Positions 17,744-25,873 of a DNA stretch of 64,000 nt are shown piece after piece; the first letter of the stretch is position 1, and each line of letters starts with the position of its first letter. Location: NCBI GenBank assembly GCA_011390935.1, contig JAABRL010000013.1:1-64000 (forward strand), given 5' to 3'. The notes under the pieces are model-generated. The model searched no databases and was not told the DNA's origin. It worked only from the letters and a program-made list of their open reading frames with translations. This DNA comes from Gemmatimonas sp. Its GTDB lineage: Bacteria > Gemmatimonadota > Gemmatimonadetes > Gemmatimonadales > Gemmatimonadaceae. The position numbers and the translations under genes are program-made.

Positions 17744-18987
17744 GTGCGCGTCACCAGCAGGGTACGCCACGCAGGGAGCAGCACGCCGCGCGAAGCCTCG
17801 CGCTTCACGATGCGCAGCGTTGGCACCTGTGCCGCCAGCAACGCGACCGCCTCCTGCAGCGCGCGCTGCGCCAGCGTGAAGCCGAGACAGAAGTGCGGCC
17901 CTGCGCCGTACCACAGATATCGCGCGCGCGGATCGTGACGTCGCGTGATGTCGAAGCGGCTGGGATCGGTGAACAGTTGCGGATCACGCGCGAGGTTGCT
18001 GGTGAGAACCACCACGCGCTCGCCCGCGCGCACCGACACACCGCCCAGCGCCCCCCCGTGCGCGGCGAGACGCACCGTGAGCGGAACCGGGCACGTGTAG
18101 CGCAGCCCTTCATCGACGGCCCGCACGGCCAGTGCGGGATCAGCATGCACGAGGGCCAACTGCCCCGAGTCCACGAGGAGTGCCACGAGTCGTGGTAGCG
18201 CCACGCCAAGCGTCAGCGCGCCGGCCACAAAAAAGATGGAGAGAATGCCGCGCGTCTCGTCCGCATCGCACCCCATGGCGCGAAGCCGAGCCACAAGCGA
18301 GGTGGGCGGCAATGACTGGCTCGCGAAGGCATCCTGTGCGAACGCGAGCAACTGATCGAGATCGGCACGCACGCGCTCAAGCTGCCGCGCCGGTAGACGC
18401 GAGATGCGCAGCGCGGAGGCAATGCGCTCGCCCAGCGCGTGCACCGCGAGCGCGTCCGCGTCGTTCGTGGCGCCATCCGTTGGCGCAACGCCCATGAGGG
18501 TCAGCGTGAGGCGACCGGAGAGCGCACGCGCCATGCGCGCGACATCGACGACCTCGCCGCTCGCGAGCTGCTGCACGGCCCCGTCGAGCGGTGCGCGTGA
18601 TGCGGCCAGCCATTGTTCGGCCTGTTCCGCGGAGGCGAGCGGTCCGAGCCGTTTGCGCAGCGTGCGATGAGGATCACCGTCCATGTTCGCCAACGCACTG
18701 GGACCGAAGGCCTGCGTCATGATCTCGGCGATGCCACCAGGGCCCTGCTTGCGGAACGCATCGTCGCGGGTCAGCACGTCATGGGCGATGAGCGCATCGT
18801 TCACGATGACGCCCACGCCCGGCACACGCACCACGGCGCCGCCGCGATGCGCGAGGCGAGACAGTGGCCAGAGCACCGGATGTGCCGCCATCTGCAGCCG
18901 CGCCTCATGCCACACGGCACGACGCGACGCAGGACCCCGCCCAGCAACGCGGCTCCCCGCAGACGACGCGAGTAGCGGCGCCGTCAT
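17740..18987 (-). CDS. Cytochrome P450 with atypical I-helix
   Basis: A 415-residue soluble bacterial P450. The C-helix segment is DPHRTLRKRL (105-114). The ExxR pair is Glu293-Arg296 in EGLR. The haem-binding loop YGAGPHFCLG (360-369) carries the thiolate Cys367. The I-helix, where the consensus is A/G-G-x-D/E-T, reads AGALT (255-259): the acidic residue of the proton-relay pair is Leu258 while Thr259 is kept. This can accompany peroxide-driven or decarboxylating chemistry, or simply altered oxygen activation. The gene overlaps both neighbours by 4 nt (ATGA on each side). The substrate is probably a long acyl chain made by the neighbouring enzymes; that is inference. No dedicated ferredoxin is adjacent. 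Confidence 0.92.
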   Translation of the reverse strand: MTAPLLASSAGSRVAGRGPASRRAVWHEARLQMAAHPVLWPLSRLAHRGGAVVRVPGVGVIVNDALIAHDVLTRDDAFRKQGPGGIAEIMTQAFGPSALANMDGDPHRTLRKRLGPLASAEQAEQWLAASRAPLDGAVQQLASGEVVDVARMARALSGRLTLTLMGVAPTDGATNDADALAVHALGERIASALRISRLPARQLERVRADLDQLLAFAQDAFASQSLPPTSLVARLRAMGCDADETRGILSIFFVAGALTLGVALPRLVALLVDSGQLALVHADPALAVRAVDEGLRYTCPVPLTVRLAAHGGALGGVSVRAGERVVVLTSNLARDPQLFTDPSRFDITRRHDPRARYLWYGAGPHFCLGFTLAQRALQEAVALLAAQVPTLRIVKREASRGVLLPAWRTLLVTRT

Positions 18988-19793
18988 CTGACGTCCACCA
19001 CGGCTGGCCGGAAGCCGTGATTGCGATACCATCGCAACACATTCACGAAGCCGTACGCGCGCACGCGGCGCACGGAGTTGTATACCACGATGTCGCGCCG
19101 CATGGCCGCGCGATCGGTCAACGTGCGCACACGCTCCGACAGCACGCGATCTTCGTGCGCCTCCTCGATCGCGGTGCGCGGAAAGCCGCCGGCCAACGCA
19201 TACAGGGAAGCGGAAATGGCCAGATTGTTGCCTGCGGCCATGAAGTACGGGTACCGGAACTGCGGACCGCGTCGCGTGAACCGACCGTACCGTTCGGCGA
19301 TGGCGATCAGCACCGGCAGCACGAGACGCTCGCGCATCGAGAGTCCTTCGTCGGGGCGCGGCACGATGCGTCCGGCGACGAACTCGAGCCCGTCGCGCAC
19401 GAACGCCCGGCGAACCTTTGCCACCCACTCCGGGTGCGGCAGGCAGTCGGCGTCGGTGCGCGCAATCCACTGCGCGCCGCGGCTGATGGCATGACGCATA
19501 CCGGTATCGGACGCCGCGCCGGTGCCCTTCTGCGCTTCATGCAGGAGGTGCACCGGAAACGGTGCATCGGAATGTGCGAAGCGGCGCACGACGTCGGCCG
19601 AGGCATCGGTACTGCCGTTGTCCACGACGATGAGCGTGAAGTCGGTATCGGTCTGCTCCGCCAGCGCACGCAGTGTGGCGGGCAGGCCCTCCGCTTCGTT
19701 GTAGCAGGGCACCACCACACACAGCGGCAGCACGGGCCCAGGGGGCACGTCCTGTTCACCGTGCAGCGCGGCCGCGAGCGACGCGAATGGCAT
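18984..19793 (-). CDS. Glycosyltransferase family 2
   Basis: A 269-residue GT-A fold enzyme. The nucleotide-sugar site starts with VVVPCYNEAEGLP (27-38) and VVDNGSTD (56-63). The metal-binding DxD is Asp114-Ala-Asp116 in RTDADCLPHP. A probable catalytic acidic region is EEAHEDRVLSERVR near residue 215. No clear transmembrane helix is present, unlike many polyprenol-linked GT2 proteins. Its ATG overlaps the KASIII stop by one base and its stop overlaps the P450 start, so it is embedded in the biosynthetic cluster rather than in a polysaccharide locus. It may glycosylate the lipid or polyketide-like product. GT2 alone does not predict donor or acceptor. Confidence 0.88.
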   Translation of the reverse strand: MPFASLAAALHGEQDVPPGPVLPLCVVVPCYNEAEGLPATLRALAEQTDTDFTLIVVDNGSTDASADVVRRFAHSDAPFPVHLLHEAQKGTGAASDTGMRHAISRGAQWIARTDADCLPHPEWVAKVRRAFVRDGLEFVAGRIVPRPDEGLSMRERLVLPVLIAIAERYGRFTRRGPQFRYPYFMAAGNNLAISASLYALAGGFPRTAIEEAHEDRVLSERVRTLTDRAAMRRDIVVYNSVRRVRAYGFVNVLRWYRNHGFRPAVVDVR

Positions 19794-20872
19794 CAGACGT
19801 CGATGATGAACACACCCACACTGATGCCGCTGGCCATGCCAAGCCAGAGCACACGATCGCCAGGCTGCACCGTACCATCGGCCACGGCGCGCGCGTGTGC
19901 CACGGGCAACGTGGCGGAGGCCATGTTGCCCAGCTGCGTTACGGTCCCCCGCACCTTGTGCGCCGGCATGCCGGTGGCCGCGAGCAGTGCGGCGTGATAT
20001 GCCTCGCCCACCTGATGCACGAAGATGTGGTCGACATCGTCGAAGGTGAGGCCGGCGTCACGCATGATGTCGTGCAGAATCGCCGGCCCTTCGGACACGA
20101 ACGCATCCTTGAGCGCGGGCCCGTCGCCATGGAGATAGGCGTACTCGTCACCGCGCGGATGCATCGATCCGCCGTACGGAATCGTGGCGAGCGGCCAGTG
20201 GCTGCTGCGCGCCGCGAAGGCGCGGTGCCGAATGCCGCGGCTCTCGTGCGCGGCTGCGGTGAGCACCACCGCAGCCCCGGCATCGCCCATCGTCCACCCC
20301 GGAAAGAACCGTCGCATGTCCTCGGCGTCGCGCACGTGCCAGCGCACGGCGCGTGAACAGATCTCACCGGTGACGACCAGCGCGTTTCGCGCCGCGCCCG
20401 TACAGATGAGTGACTCGGCCACCTGCACACCGTTGAGGAACGAGTTGCATGCGTTCTTCACGTCGAGCACCTGACAGCGCGTCCCCAGCTTGTGCTGCAC
20501 GATGTGCGCGGTGGCCGGTTCGATCAGGTCCTGACTGGCCGCGGCGAAGATGAGGAGGTCCACGTCACTCGGCTCGAGCGCCGCCTGCGTGAGCGCGGCG
20601 CGTGCCGCGTGCACCGCAAGATCCGAACACTGCTCGTGCTCGGCCGCCACGCGACGCGCCTGGATGCCGGTGCGGGCCGCGATGATCCCGGGACGGACGC
20701 GCACCGCCGGACTTTCGGCCGCAATGCGCGCTTCAACGTCGCGTGACGTGCGGACTGTCTCGGGGAGGTACGACGCGACAGCGGCGAGTTGCACACGCGC
20801 CGGACCGAGCCGCCGTGGTTCGGCCGGCGAGACGGTAGTGGTCGCTGATGAGGCAGTCGGCGTGAAGAGCAT
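19793..20872 (-). CDS. Ketoacyl synthase III-family enzyme (OleA-like)
   Basis: First gene of the five-gene cluster, 359 residues. It has the FabH/OleA thiolase fold with an intact Cys-His-Asn triad: Cys142 in DVKNACNSFLNG, His286 in FVHQVGEAYH and Asn316 in LGNMASATLP. MGDAGAAVVL (195-204) is the usual mid-protein motif. Glu118 in QDLIEPA lies where OleA-type enzymes carry their extra catalytic Glu, which needs alignment to confirm. OleA condenses two acyl-CoAs head to head; FabH starts fatty-acid synthesis. Linkage to ligase, reductase and P450 rather than to fab genes argues for a secondary role. The ATG at 20872 is chosen because the upstream extension lacks family similarity. The leader is divergent from the nuclease gene at 21056. 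Confidence 0.83.
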   Translation of the reverse strand: MLFTPTASSATTTVSPAEPRRLGPARVQLAAVASYLPETVRTSRDVEARIAAESPAVRVRPGIIAARTGIQARRVAAEHEQCSDLAVHAARAALTQAALEPSDVDLLIFAAASQDLIEPATAHIVQHKLGTRCQVLDVKNACNSFLNGVQVAESLICTGAARNALVVTGEICSRAVRWHVRDAEDMRRFFPGWTMGDAGAAVVLTAAAHESRGIRHRAFAARSSHWPLATIPYGGSMHPRGDEYAYLHGDGPALKDAFVSEGPAILHDIMRDAGLTFDDVDHIFVHQVGEAYHAALLAATGMPAHKVRGTVTQLGNMASATLPVAHARAVADGTVQPGDRVLWLGMASGISVGVFIIDV

Positions 20873-21020
20873 TGGACGGATGAGGGCGTAAGGCGGAGGC
20901 GCGGCCAGCCGGACGGGAGCCGCTGACAATGATCTAGTGCCGACACGGCACCGGAGCCATCGGTCGGATGACGTAGCACATGACGGAGTCGGCGCGACTG
21001 GAGTGCCACGCGCCACCCTC

Positions 21021-21055
21021 TTGCCGGATCTGCCCCGGCGCCCTACCTTCGGCAC
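21021..21055 (+). promoter_or_regulatory. Leaderless-type promoter of the UvrC-like nuclease gene
   Basis: TTGCCG (21021-21026), exactly 17 nt, TACCTT (21044-21049) and 6 nt lead to the ATG at 21056. No Shine-Dalgarno is present. The geometry is the same as at 3035, 4333 and 47094. Confidence 0.6.
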
Positions 21056-22210
21056 ATGTTCGGTCCAATCATCCATGCATCGGCTCGGCCATCGCAGCTG
21101 TCCTTTCTCGATGCCCCGCTCCGGGCCGACGCCTCACCGCTGCGTGATGTCGTGCGACGAAGCGCCCGCAACGTGCCGGGTGTCTACCGCATGCTCGGTG
21201 CGCGCGGCGATGTGCTGTACGTGGGCAAGTCGCGCCAGGTGCGCACGCGGCTGCTGTCGTACTTTCGATTGCCGTGGCCTGAGCATCGGCACGCGCGCCT
21301 GCTGCGCGAAACGGCCCACATCGAGTGGGAGGAGTCGCCCAGCGAGTTTGCGGCGCTGCTGCGCGAGACGCGCCTCATTCGCGCACACCTGCCCACGTAC
21401 AACCGACGCGGCGCGCGACCGCTCGACAAGTGGTGGGTGATCGTGGTGCCGCAGGGCCCCGTGCCCCGACTGCGTGTGCAACGCGCCAGTGCCGCCGCCG
21501 ATCGTCGGTCGGGCAAGGTGGACACGATCATCGGCCCCTTTGCGCACAAGGCACCGCTCGTCTCCGCAGTGCGCGTGCTGAACGATGCGCTCGGGTTGCG
21601 CGACTGCGCCGATCGGGTGCCCATGATCCTGCGCGACGCGGGTGATTTTTTCGCCGACGACCCGCGCTACGCACGCACCCCGGCCTGTCATCGCTTCGAA
21701 ACGCGCCGCTGCCTCGGACCGTGTGTGGCCGCTTGCTCGCACGACGAATACCGCACGCAGCTCACGCGCGCCCGCGCGTTCCTCGACGGCGAGTGCGACA
21801 CACCGCGCCTCGAGCTGGCGCGCGAAATGGCGGTCGCAAGCGCCGGCCTCGCGTACGAACGCGCAGGCTGGCTGCGCGATCGACTCGCCGCGCTTGAAAC
21901 ACTCGATGGGCAACTCATGCGCGTTCGCGAAGCGCTGCAACGTCCGTCGTTCGCGTACCGCCTGCCGAGTCTGTTCGGCGCTGACCGCCTGTACCTCATT
22001 CGCGATGGGCGCGTGGCGGCCGAAGCGCAGCTCGATGACACCGATGCCATCGACCGTCTGCTCATGCTCGAGCGCACCCCCGTGTCCCGCGCAACGGCAC
22101 TCACGGTCGACGCGCTCGAAGAGCTGACGCTGCTGGAGCACTGGTTCCGCACGCGGGCCGAGGAACAGCAGCGTACCGCGCCGAGCGCGCACGAGCTGCT
22201 GAGACACTGA
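21056..22210 (+). CDS. GIY-YIG nuclease, short UvrC/Cho-like protein
   Basis: A 384-residue protein corresponding to the N-terminal half of UvrC. The GIY-YIG domain starts with VPGVYRMLGARGDVLYVGKS (about residues 40-59), with the conserved Arg in VRTRLLSYF and Glu in EFAALLRE. A UvrC-type Cys cluster (CHRFETRRCLGPCVAACS, about 218-235) and a UVR helix motif (AGLAYERAGWLRDRLAALE, about 262-280) follow. The RNase H-like 5'-incision domain and the helix-hairpin-helix repeats of full UvrC (about 600 residues) are absent. It therefore resembles Cho, the UvrC homologue that makes only the 3' incision in nucleotide excision repair. It is longer than E. coli Cho and retains the UvrB-interaction element. 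It is monocistronic and divergent from the KASIII gene. Confidence 0.85.
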   Translation: MFGPIIHASARPSQLSFLDAPLRADASPLRDVVRRSARNVPGVYRMLGARGDVLYVGKSRQVRTRLLSYFRLPWPEHRHARLLRETAHIEWEESPSEFAALLRETRLIRAHLPTYNRRGARPLDKWWVIVVPQGPVPRLRVQRASAAADRRSGKVDTIIGPFAHKAPLVSAVRVLNDALGLRDCADRVPMILRDAGDFFADDPRYARTPACHRFETRRCLGPCVAACSHDEYRTQLTRARAFLDGECDTPRLELAREMAVASAGLAYERAGWLRDRLAALETLDGQLMRVREALQRPSFAYRLPSLFGADRLYLIRDGRVAAEAQLDDTDAIDRLLMLERTPVSRATALTVDALEELTLLEHWFRTRAEEQQRTAPSAHELLRH

Positions 22211-22243
22211 ACAGCCGCCGTGCACGCGCGACGGCCGCCAGCA

Positions 22244-22759
22244 CTACAACGGCAGAATCTCCACGTGCGCGTGCCCCCGCGTGATGTGCAGCTGCGCCAC
22301 ACTCGGCGTGAGGTCGAATCGACGCGGCCCGGCAGCGCCGGGATTCACCACGAGCGTGTCGCCAATGCGCGTGATCATGGGCTTGTGGGTGTGCCCGTAC
22401 ACAATCACTTCTGCGTGCGGGTAGGCGGCCACCAGTGCTTCGGGGGTCGGCGAACCGAGCTCATGCCCGTGCGTCACCACCACCTTGATGCCACGAATGA
22501 GCACGTCGAGCCGCTCGTGCAAGTCGGGGCGGCCCGGTGCGTCGGTGTTGCCGTACACCGCGCGAATCGGTGCAATCGCACCGAGTTCGGTGAGGACATC
22601 GCCACCGTCGGCCGAGAAGCCAACGTCACCCGCGTGCAGGATCTCGCTCACACCCGCGAGCGCCGCGAAGACTTCGGGGCGCACGAGGCCGTGCGTATCA
22701 GAGATGAGGCCGATGGCGATGGAGTCCTCGCCGCGCCCTTCGAGCGGTACTGGTGTCAT
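22244..22759 (-). CDS. Metallophosphoesterase, YfcE/MJ0936 type
   Basis: A 171-residue calcineurin-like phosphoesterase. Metal-binding motifs in order: LISDTHG (18-24), HAGDVG (about 42-47), YGNTD (about 69-73, the GNxD motif), VVTHGHELG (about 93-101) and YGHTHKP (about 121-127). This compact form matches YfcE-type phosphodiesterases active on nucleotides or generic phosphodiesters in vitro. It is the last gene of the quinone operon, its ATG overlapping the ubiX stop by 4 nt. No direct role in quinone synthesis is known, so linkage may only reflect co-expression. The physiological substrate is unknown. Confidence 0.9.
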   Translation of the reverse strand: MTPVPLEGRGEDSIAIGLISDTHGLVRPEVFAALAGVSEILHAGDVGFSADGGDVLTELGAIAPIRAVYGNTDAPGRPDLHERLDVLIRGIKVVVTHGHELGSPTPEALVAAYPHAEVIVYGHTHKPMITRIGDTLVVNPGAAGPRRFDLTPSVAQLHITRGHAHVEILPL

Positions 22760-23358
22760 GAATCCTCTCCACCCCAGCGTCTGCCGATGGTGTGGTCGAT
22801 GTCGAACTGGTCGAGGATGCGGGCCACGATGAAATCCACGAGTTCGGCGATCGACTGCGGTTGATGGTAGAAGCCGGGAGCAGCCGGCAGCACAACGGCG
22901 CCGGCGCGCGTGACCGCGGCCATGTTCTCGAGATGTACGAGCGACAGCGGCGTCTCCCGTGGGACCAGCAGCAGCTTGCGACGTTCCTTCAGTGAGACAT
23001 CAGCCGACCGCTCCACCAGCGAGCGAGACGTGCCATGCGCGATGGCGCTCACCGTGCCCATGCTGCACGGGCACACGATCATGCCGGCGGTTCGCGCCGA
23101 ACCCGAGGCCGGTGCGGCGCCTCGGTCGGCGTCGTCGAAGACGGTGACGTACTGCTCGAAGCGTTCCGGCCCGACGTGCACCTTGAGCGCGTCCAGATTC
23201 GCGATCCCGGACTCCGTGCGCAAGAGCCGCCATCCATGAGACGACACAATGAGCCAGGTGGGCACGCCGAGTTGCGCCAGGACCTCGAGCAGCCGCACCG
23301 CGTACGGCGCACCGCTGGCTCCCGTGATGGCGAGCACGATCGGACGCGGCTGACTCAT
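22756..23358 (-). CDS. ubiX: UbiX-family flavin prenyltransferase
   Basis: Makes prenylated FMN, the cofactor of UbiD decarboxylases, from FMN and dimethylallyl phosphate. The 200-residue protein opens with VLAITGASGAPYAVRLLEVL (FMN-binding). It has IVSSHGWRLL, the phosphate-binding segment MIVCPCSMGTVSAIAHGTS around residue 95, and the typical C-terminal VLPAAPGFYHQPQSIAELVDF. The length is standard. It lies between ubiA and the phosphoesterase with 4-nt overlaps on both sides, and its client UbiD is two genes upstream. In organisms using the futalosine menaquinone route the same protein is called MqnM. Confidence 0.95.
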   Translation of the reverse strand: MSQPRPIVLAITGASGAPYAVRLLEVLAQLGVPTWLIVSSHGWRLLRTESGIANLDALKVHVGPERFEQYVTVFDDADRGAAPASGSARTAGMIVCPCSMGTVSAIAHGTSRSLVERSADVSLKERRKLLLVPRETPLSLVHLENMAAVTRAGAVVLPAAPGFYHQPQSIAELVDFIVARILDQFDIDHTIGRRWGGEDS

Positions 23359-24338
23359 GCGCCCCCCACCAGCACCGTGCGTCCGAGCAGCGTGGCCGCC
23401 AACACGCAGGTGAAGAACACCATCGAGATCACGCCGTTCATCGTGAAGAACGCCGCATCGAGCTTGCTCAAGTCATTCGCCTTCACCAGCCGATGCTCCC
23501 ACACCAGCAGGCTCGCGGCGATGAGCACCCCCGACCACATGAGCGCCTGCGCGAGTCCGGTGCCGGTTCGTTCGGCCAGTGCGAGCGGATCGGACGCCAC
23601 CACCGCGGCAAGACACAGCACGGTACCGACATGCAGCGTACGCGCCACCAGAATCGCACGCGGCACACCGATCGACGACGGCAACGAATGCAGTCCGTTG
23701 CGCTGATCGAACTCCGCGTCTTGCAATGCATAGAGAATGTCGAAGCCGCCTGTCCACGTCATCACGGCCAGCGAAAGCAGGCAGAGCATCCACCAGGGTG
23801 TGCTCCATGCGCCCGTGACCGCGAGATACCCGCCAACCGGCGCGATGCCGAGTCCGAGCCCCAGCCACAGGTGCGACCAGCGCGTGAAGCGCTTGGTGTA
23901 GCTGTAGCCGAGTACCCAGAGCAGCGCGACCGGCGACAGCGCGAAGCAGAGCGGATTGAGACGCCACGACGCAACGATGAACAGCGCACTCATGACCGCA
24001 ACGGCAGCGGTGGCCTGCCCCACGGTGAGCGCGCCGCGCGGAATTTCGCGCATCGCCGTGCGCGGGTTGCGCGCATCGACATCGCGATCGACGATGCGAT
24101 TGAATCCCATGCCCGCAAAACGCGCGGCGGTGAAGGCGAGCAGCACCCAGCCCACCTCGGCCCACGTGGGCGTGCGCACCGCCGAGGCCAGACAGACGCC
24201 CACCAGGGCAAACGGCAGGGCAAAGACCGTGTGCGGCAGCTTCACGAAGTTGGCCAGTCGCACGAGCAGCGACGAGCCATCGAACGTCTGGCCGTCGCGA
24301 ACACCCGGCGGCAAGGGCATGCCGGTCGGTGCGTTCAC
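23355..24338 (-). CDS. ubiA: UbiA-type polyprenyltransferase
   Basis: An integral membrane enzyme that attaches the polyprenyl tail to the aromatic precursor of the quinone. The 327-residue protein has about eight to nine hydrophobic helices. It carries the two Mg/diphosphate motifs of the family: NRIVDRDVDARNPRT (about residues 80-94) and DILYALQDAEFDQRNGLHSLP, cited here by its core QDAEFDQRNG (about 205-214). The GTG at 24338 overlaps the UbiD stop (GTGA) and is preferred over an ATG 18 nt further in. In a menaquinone-only bacterium with UbiD and UbiX alongside, this would act as MqnP of the futalosine route; the substrate is inferred. Confidence 0.93.
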   Translation of the reverse strand: MNAPTGMPLPPGVRDGQTFDGSSLLVRLANFVKLPHTVFALPFALVGVCLASAVRTPTWAEVGWVLLAFTAARFAGMGFNRIVDRDVDARNPRTAMREIPRGALTVGQATAAVAVMSALFIVASWRLNPLCFALSPVALLWVLGYSYTKRFTRWSHLWLGLGLGIAPVGGYLAVTGAWSTPWWMLCLLSLAVMTWTGGFDILYALQDAEFDQRNGLHSLPSSIGVPRAILVARTLHVGTVLCLAAVVASDPLALAERTGTGLAQALMWSGVLIAASLLVWEHRLVKANDLSKLDAAFFTMNGVISMVFFTCVLAATLLGRTVLVGGA

Positions 24339-25834
24339 GCGGCGCCCGGACGCGGGGGCGTAGGCAAGCCGAGCGTGCTCCACATGGCATCGACGCTGGC
24401 CTTCGTCTGCTCGTCCATGGCGATCATTTTCGGCCACGCGCGATGTGCGCCCTCTTCGGGCCATTTGCGTGTGGCATCGATGCCCATCTTGCTGCCATAG
24501 GTGAACGCGCGGCTGGCGTGATCGAGCACGTCAACCGGCCCCATGGTGAAGCGCACGTCCCGCTCGGGGTCCATGTTGTTGAGCGCGGCCCACCAGGCTT
24601 CGGTGGCGTTGCGCACGTTCACGTCGCTGTCCACGACCACGAGCACCTTGGCCAGCGACATGAGTCCCTGGCCCCACAAGGCGTGCATCACCTTGTCGGC
24701 GTGCCCCGGATAGCGCTTCTCGATGCTCACGAACACGAGATTGTGAAAGCCACCTTCGGCCGGCATGTGGTAGTCCACGATCTCCGGGCAGGTGAGCTTG
24801 AGCAGCGGCAGGAAGATGCGCTCGGTCGCATGCCCGAGATAGAAGTCTTCCATGGGCGGCTTGCCCACAATGGTCGTGGCGTACACTGCCTGCTTGCGCA
24901 TCGTCACGGCGGTCACGTGCACTCGCGGATACAGGTCTGCCTCGCTGTAGTAGCCGGTGTGATCGCCAAACGGCCCTTCCATGACGAGCGCCTCGGCAGG
25001 GTCGATGTACCCTTCGATGACGAGGTCTGCTTCGGCCGGCACCTCGAGATCACACGTGACCGCCTTGGCCAACTTCACCGGCGAGCGGCGCAGGAAGCCC
25101 GCGAAGATGAACTCGTCGATCATGGGCGGCAGCGGCGCACTTGCGCTGTACATGCTCGCCGGGTCGGCGCCCACGGCAATGCACACGGGCATCGTTTCTC
25201 CGCGCTCCGCCATCTGTCGCAGATGCTCGGCGCCGGTCTTGTGGCGCTGCCAGTGCATGGCCACATCGCGCTTGCCGAGCTGCTGCACGCGATACATGCC
25301 CACGTTGCGAATGCCGCGCGCCGGATCCTTGGAGATCACCATGGTGAGCGTGACGTACGGCCCCCCGTCCTCAGGCCAGCAGGTGAGCACGGGAATCTTG
25401 TCGAGATCGATCTCGTCGCCCTTCCACACGATTTCCTGACACGCTGGCGTCCCGCTGCTGGTGCGCGGGGGAAACTTGGAGACTTCGAACAGGCGTGGCA
25501 GCAGCCCGAGTTTGCCCATGATGCCATCGGGCACCTTGAGGTCGAGCAGCTCGGTGATGCGTCCACCCACACGATCGAGATTGTCGACCTCGAGTGCGAG
25601 CGCCATACGACGCATGGAGCCGAACAGATTGATGGCCACCGGCATGGACGCGCGTGAGCCATCGCGCAGGATCGGATGCTCGAAGAGCAGCGCCTTGCCG
25701 CCGCCGGGCATCTTGGAGACGCGATCCGCGATCTCGGTGAGCTCGAGGTGCACCTTCACGGGCTGCGTGATGCGGTGCAACTCGCCGATGCGGTCGATCG
25801 CGTCGATGAACGCGGACAGGTTATCGAGAGACAC
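24335..25834 (-). CDS. ubiD: UbiD-family decarboxylase (menaquinone biosynthesis type)
   Basis: A 499-residue prenylated-FMN-dependent decarboxylase. Family features include ELTEIADRVSK near residue 31, GIRNVGMYRVQQLG (about 172-185, which carries the active-site Arg region), EGPFGDHTGYYSEADLYP (about 283-300, catalytic Glu) and GHATERIFLP. A GTG start at 25834 gives the N-terminus SLDNLSAFIDAIDRIGEL. Linkage to UbiA, UbiX and UbiE places it in quinone ring maturation. If the host makes only menaquinone, it corresponds to MqnL. It follows ubiE by 39 nt and overlaps ubiA by 4 nt. Confidence 0.93.
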   Translation of the reverse strand: MSLDNLSAFIDAIDRIGELHRITQPVKVHLELTEIADRVSKMPGGGKALLFEHPILRDGSRASMPVAINLFGSMRRMALALEVDNLDRVGGRITELLDLKVPDGIMGKLGLLPRLFEVSKFPPRTSSGTPACQEIVWKGDEIDLDKIPVLTCWPEDGGPYVTLTMVISKDPARGIRNVGMYRVQQLGKRDVAMHWQRHKTGAEHLRQMAERGETMPVCIAVGADPASMYSASAPLPPMIDEFIFAGFLRRSPVKLAKAVTCDLEVPAEADLVIEGYIDPAEALVMEGPFGDHTGYYSEADLYPRVHVTAVTMRKQAVYATTIVGKPPMEDFYLGHATERIFLPLLKLTCPEIVDYHMPAEGGFHNLVFVSIEKRYPGHADKVMHALWGQGLMSLAKVLVVVDSDVNVRNATEAWWAALNNMDPERDVRFTMGPVDVLDHASRAFTYGSKMGIDATRKWPEEGAHRAWPKMIAMDEQTKASVDAMWSTLGLPTPPRPGAA

Positions 25835-25873
25835 AGTGGTGCCAGAGAAAAGTCGAACGTGACGCGCGCGCGA

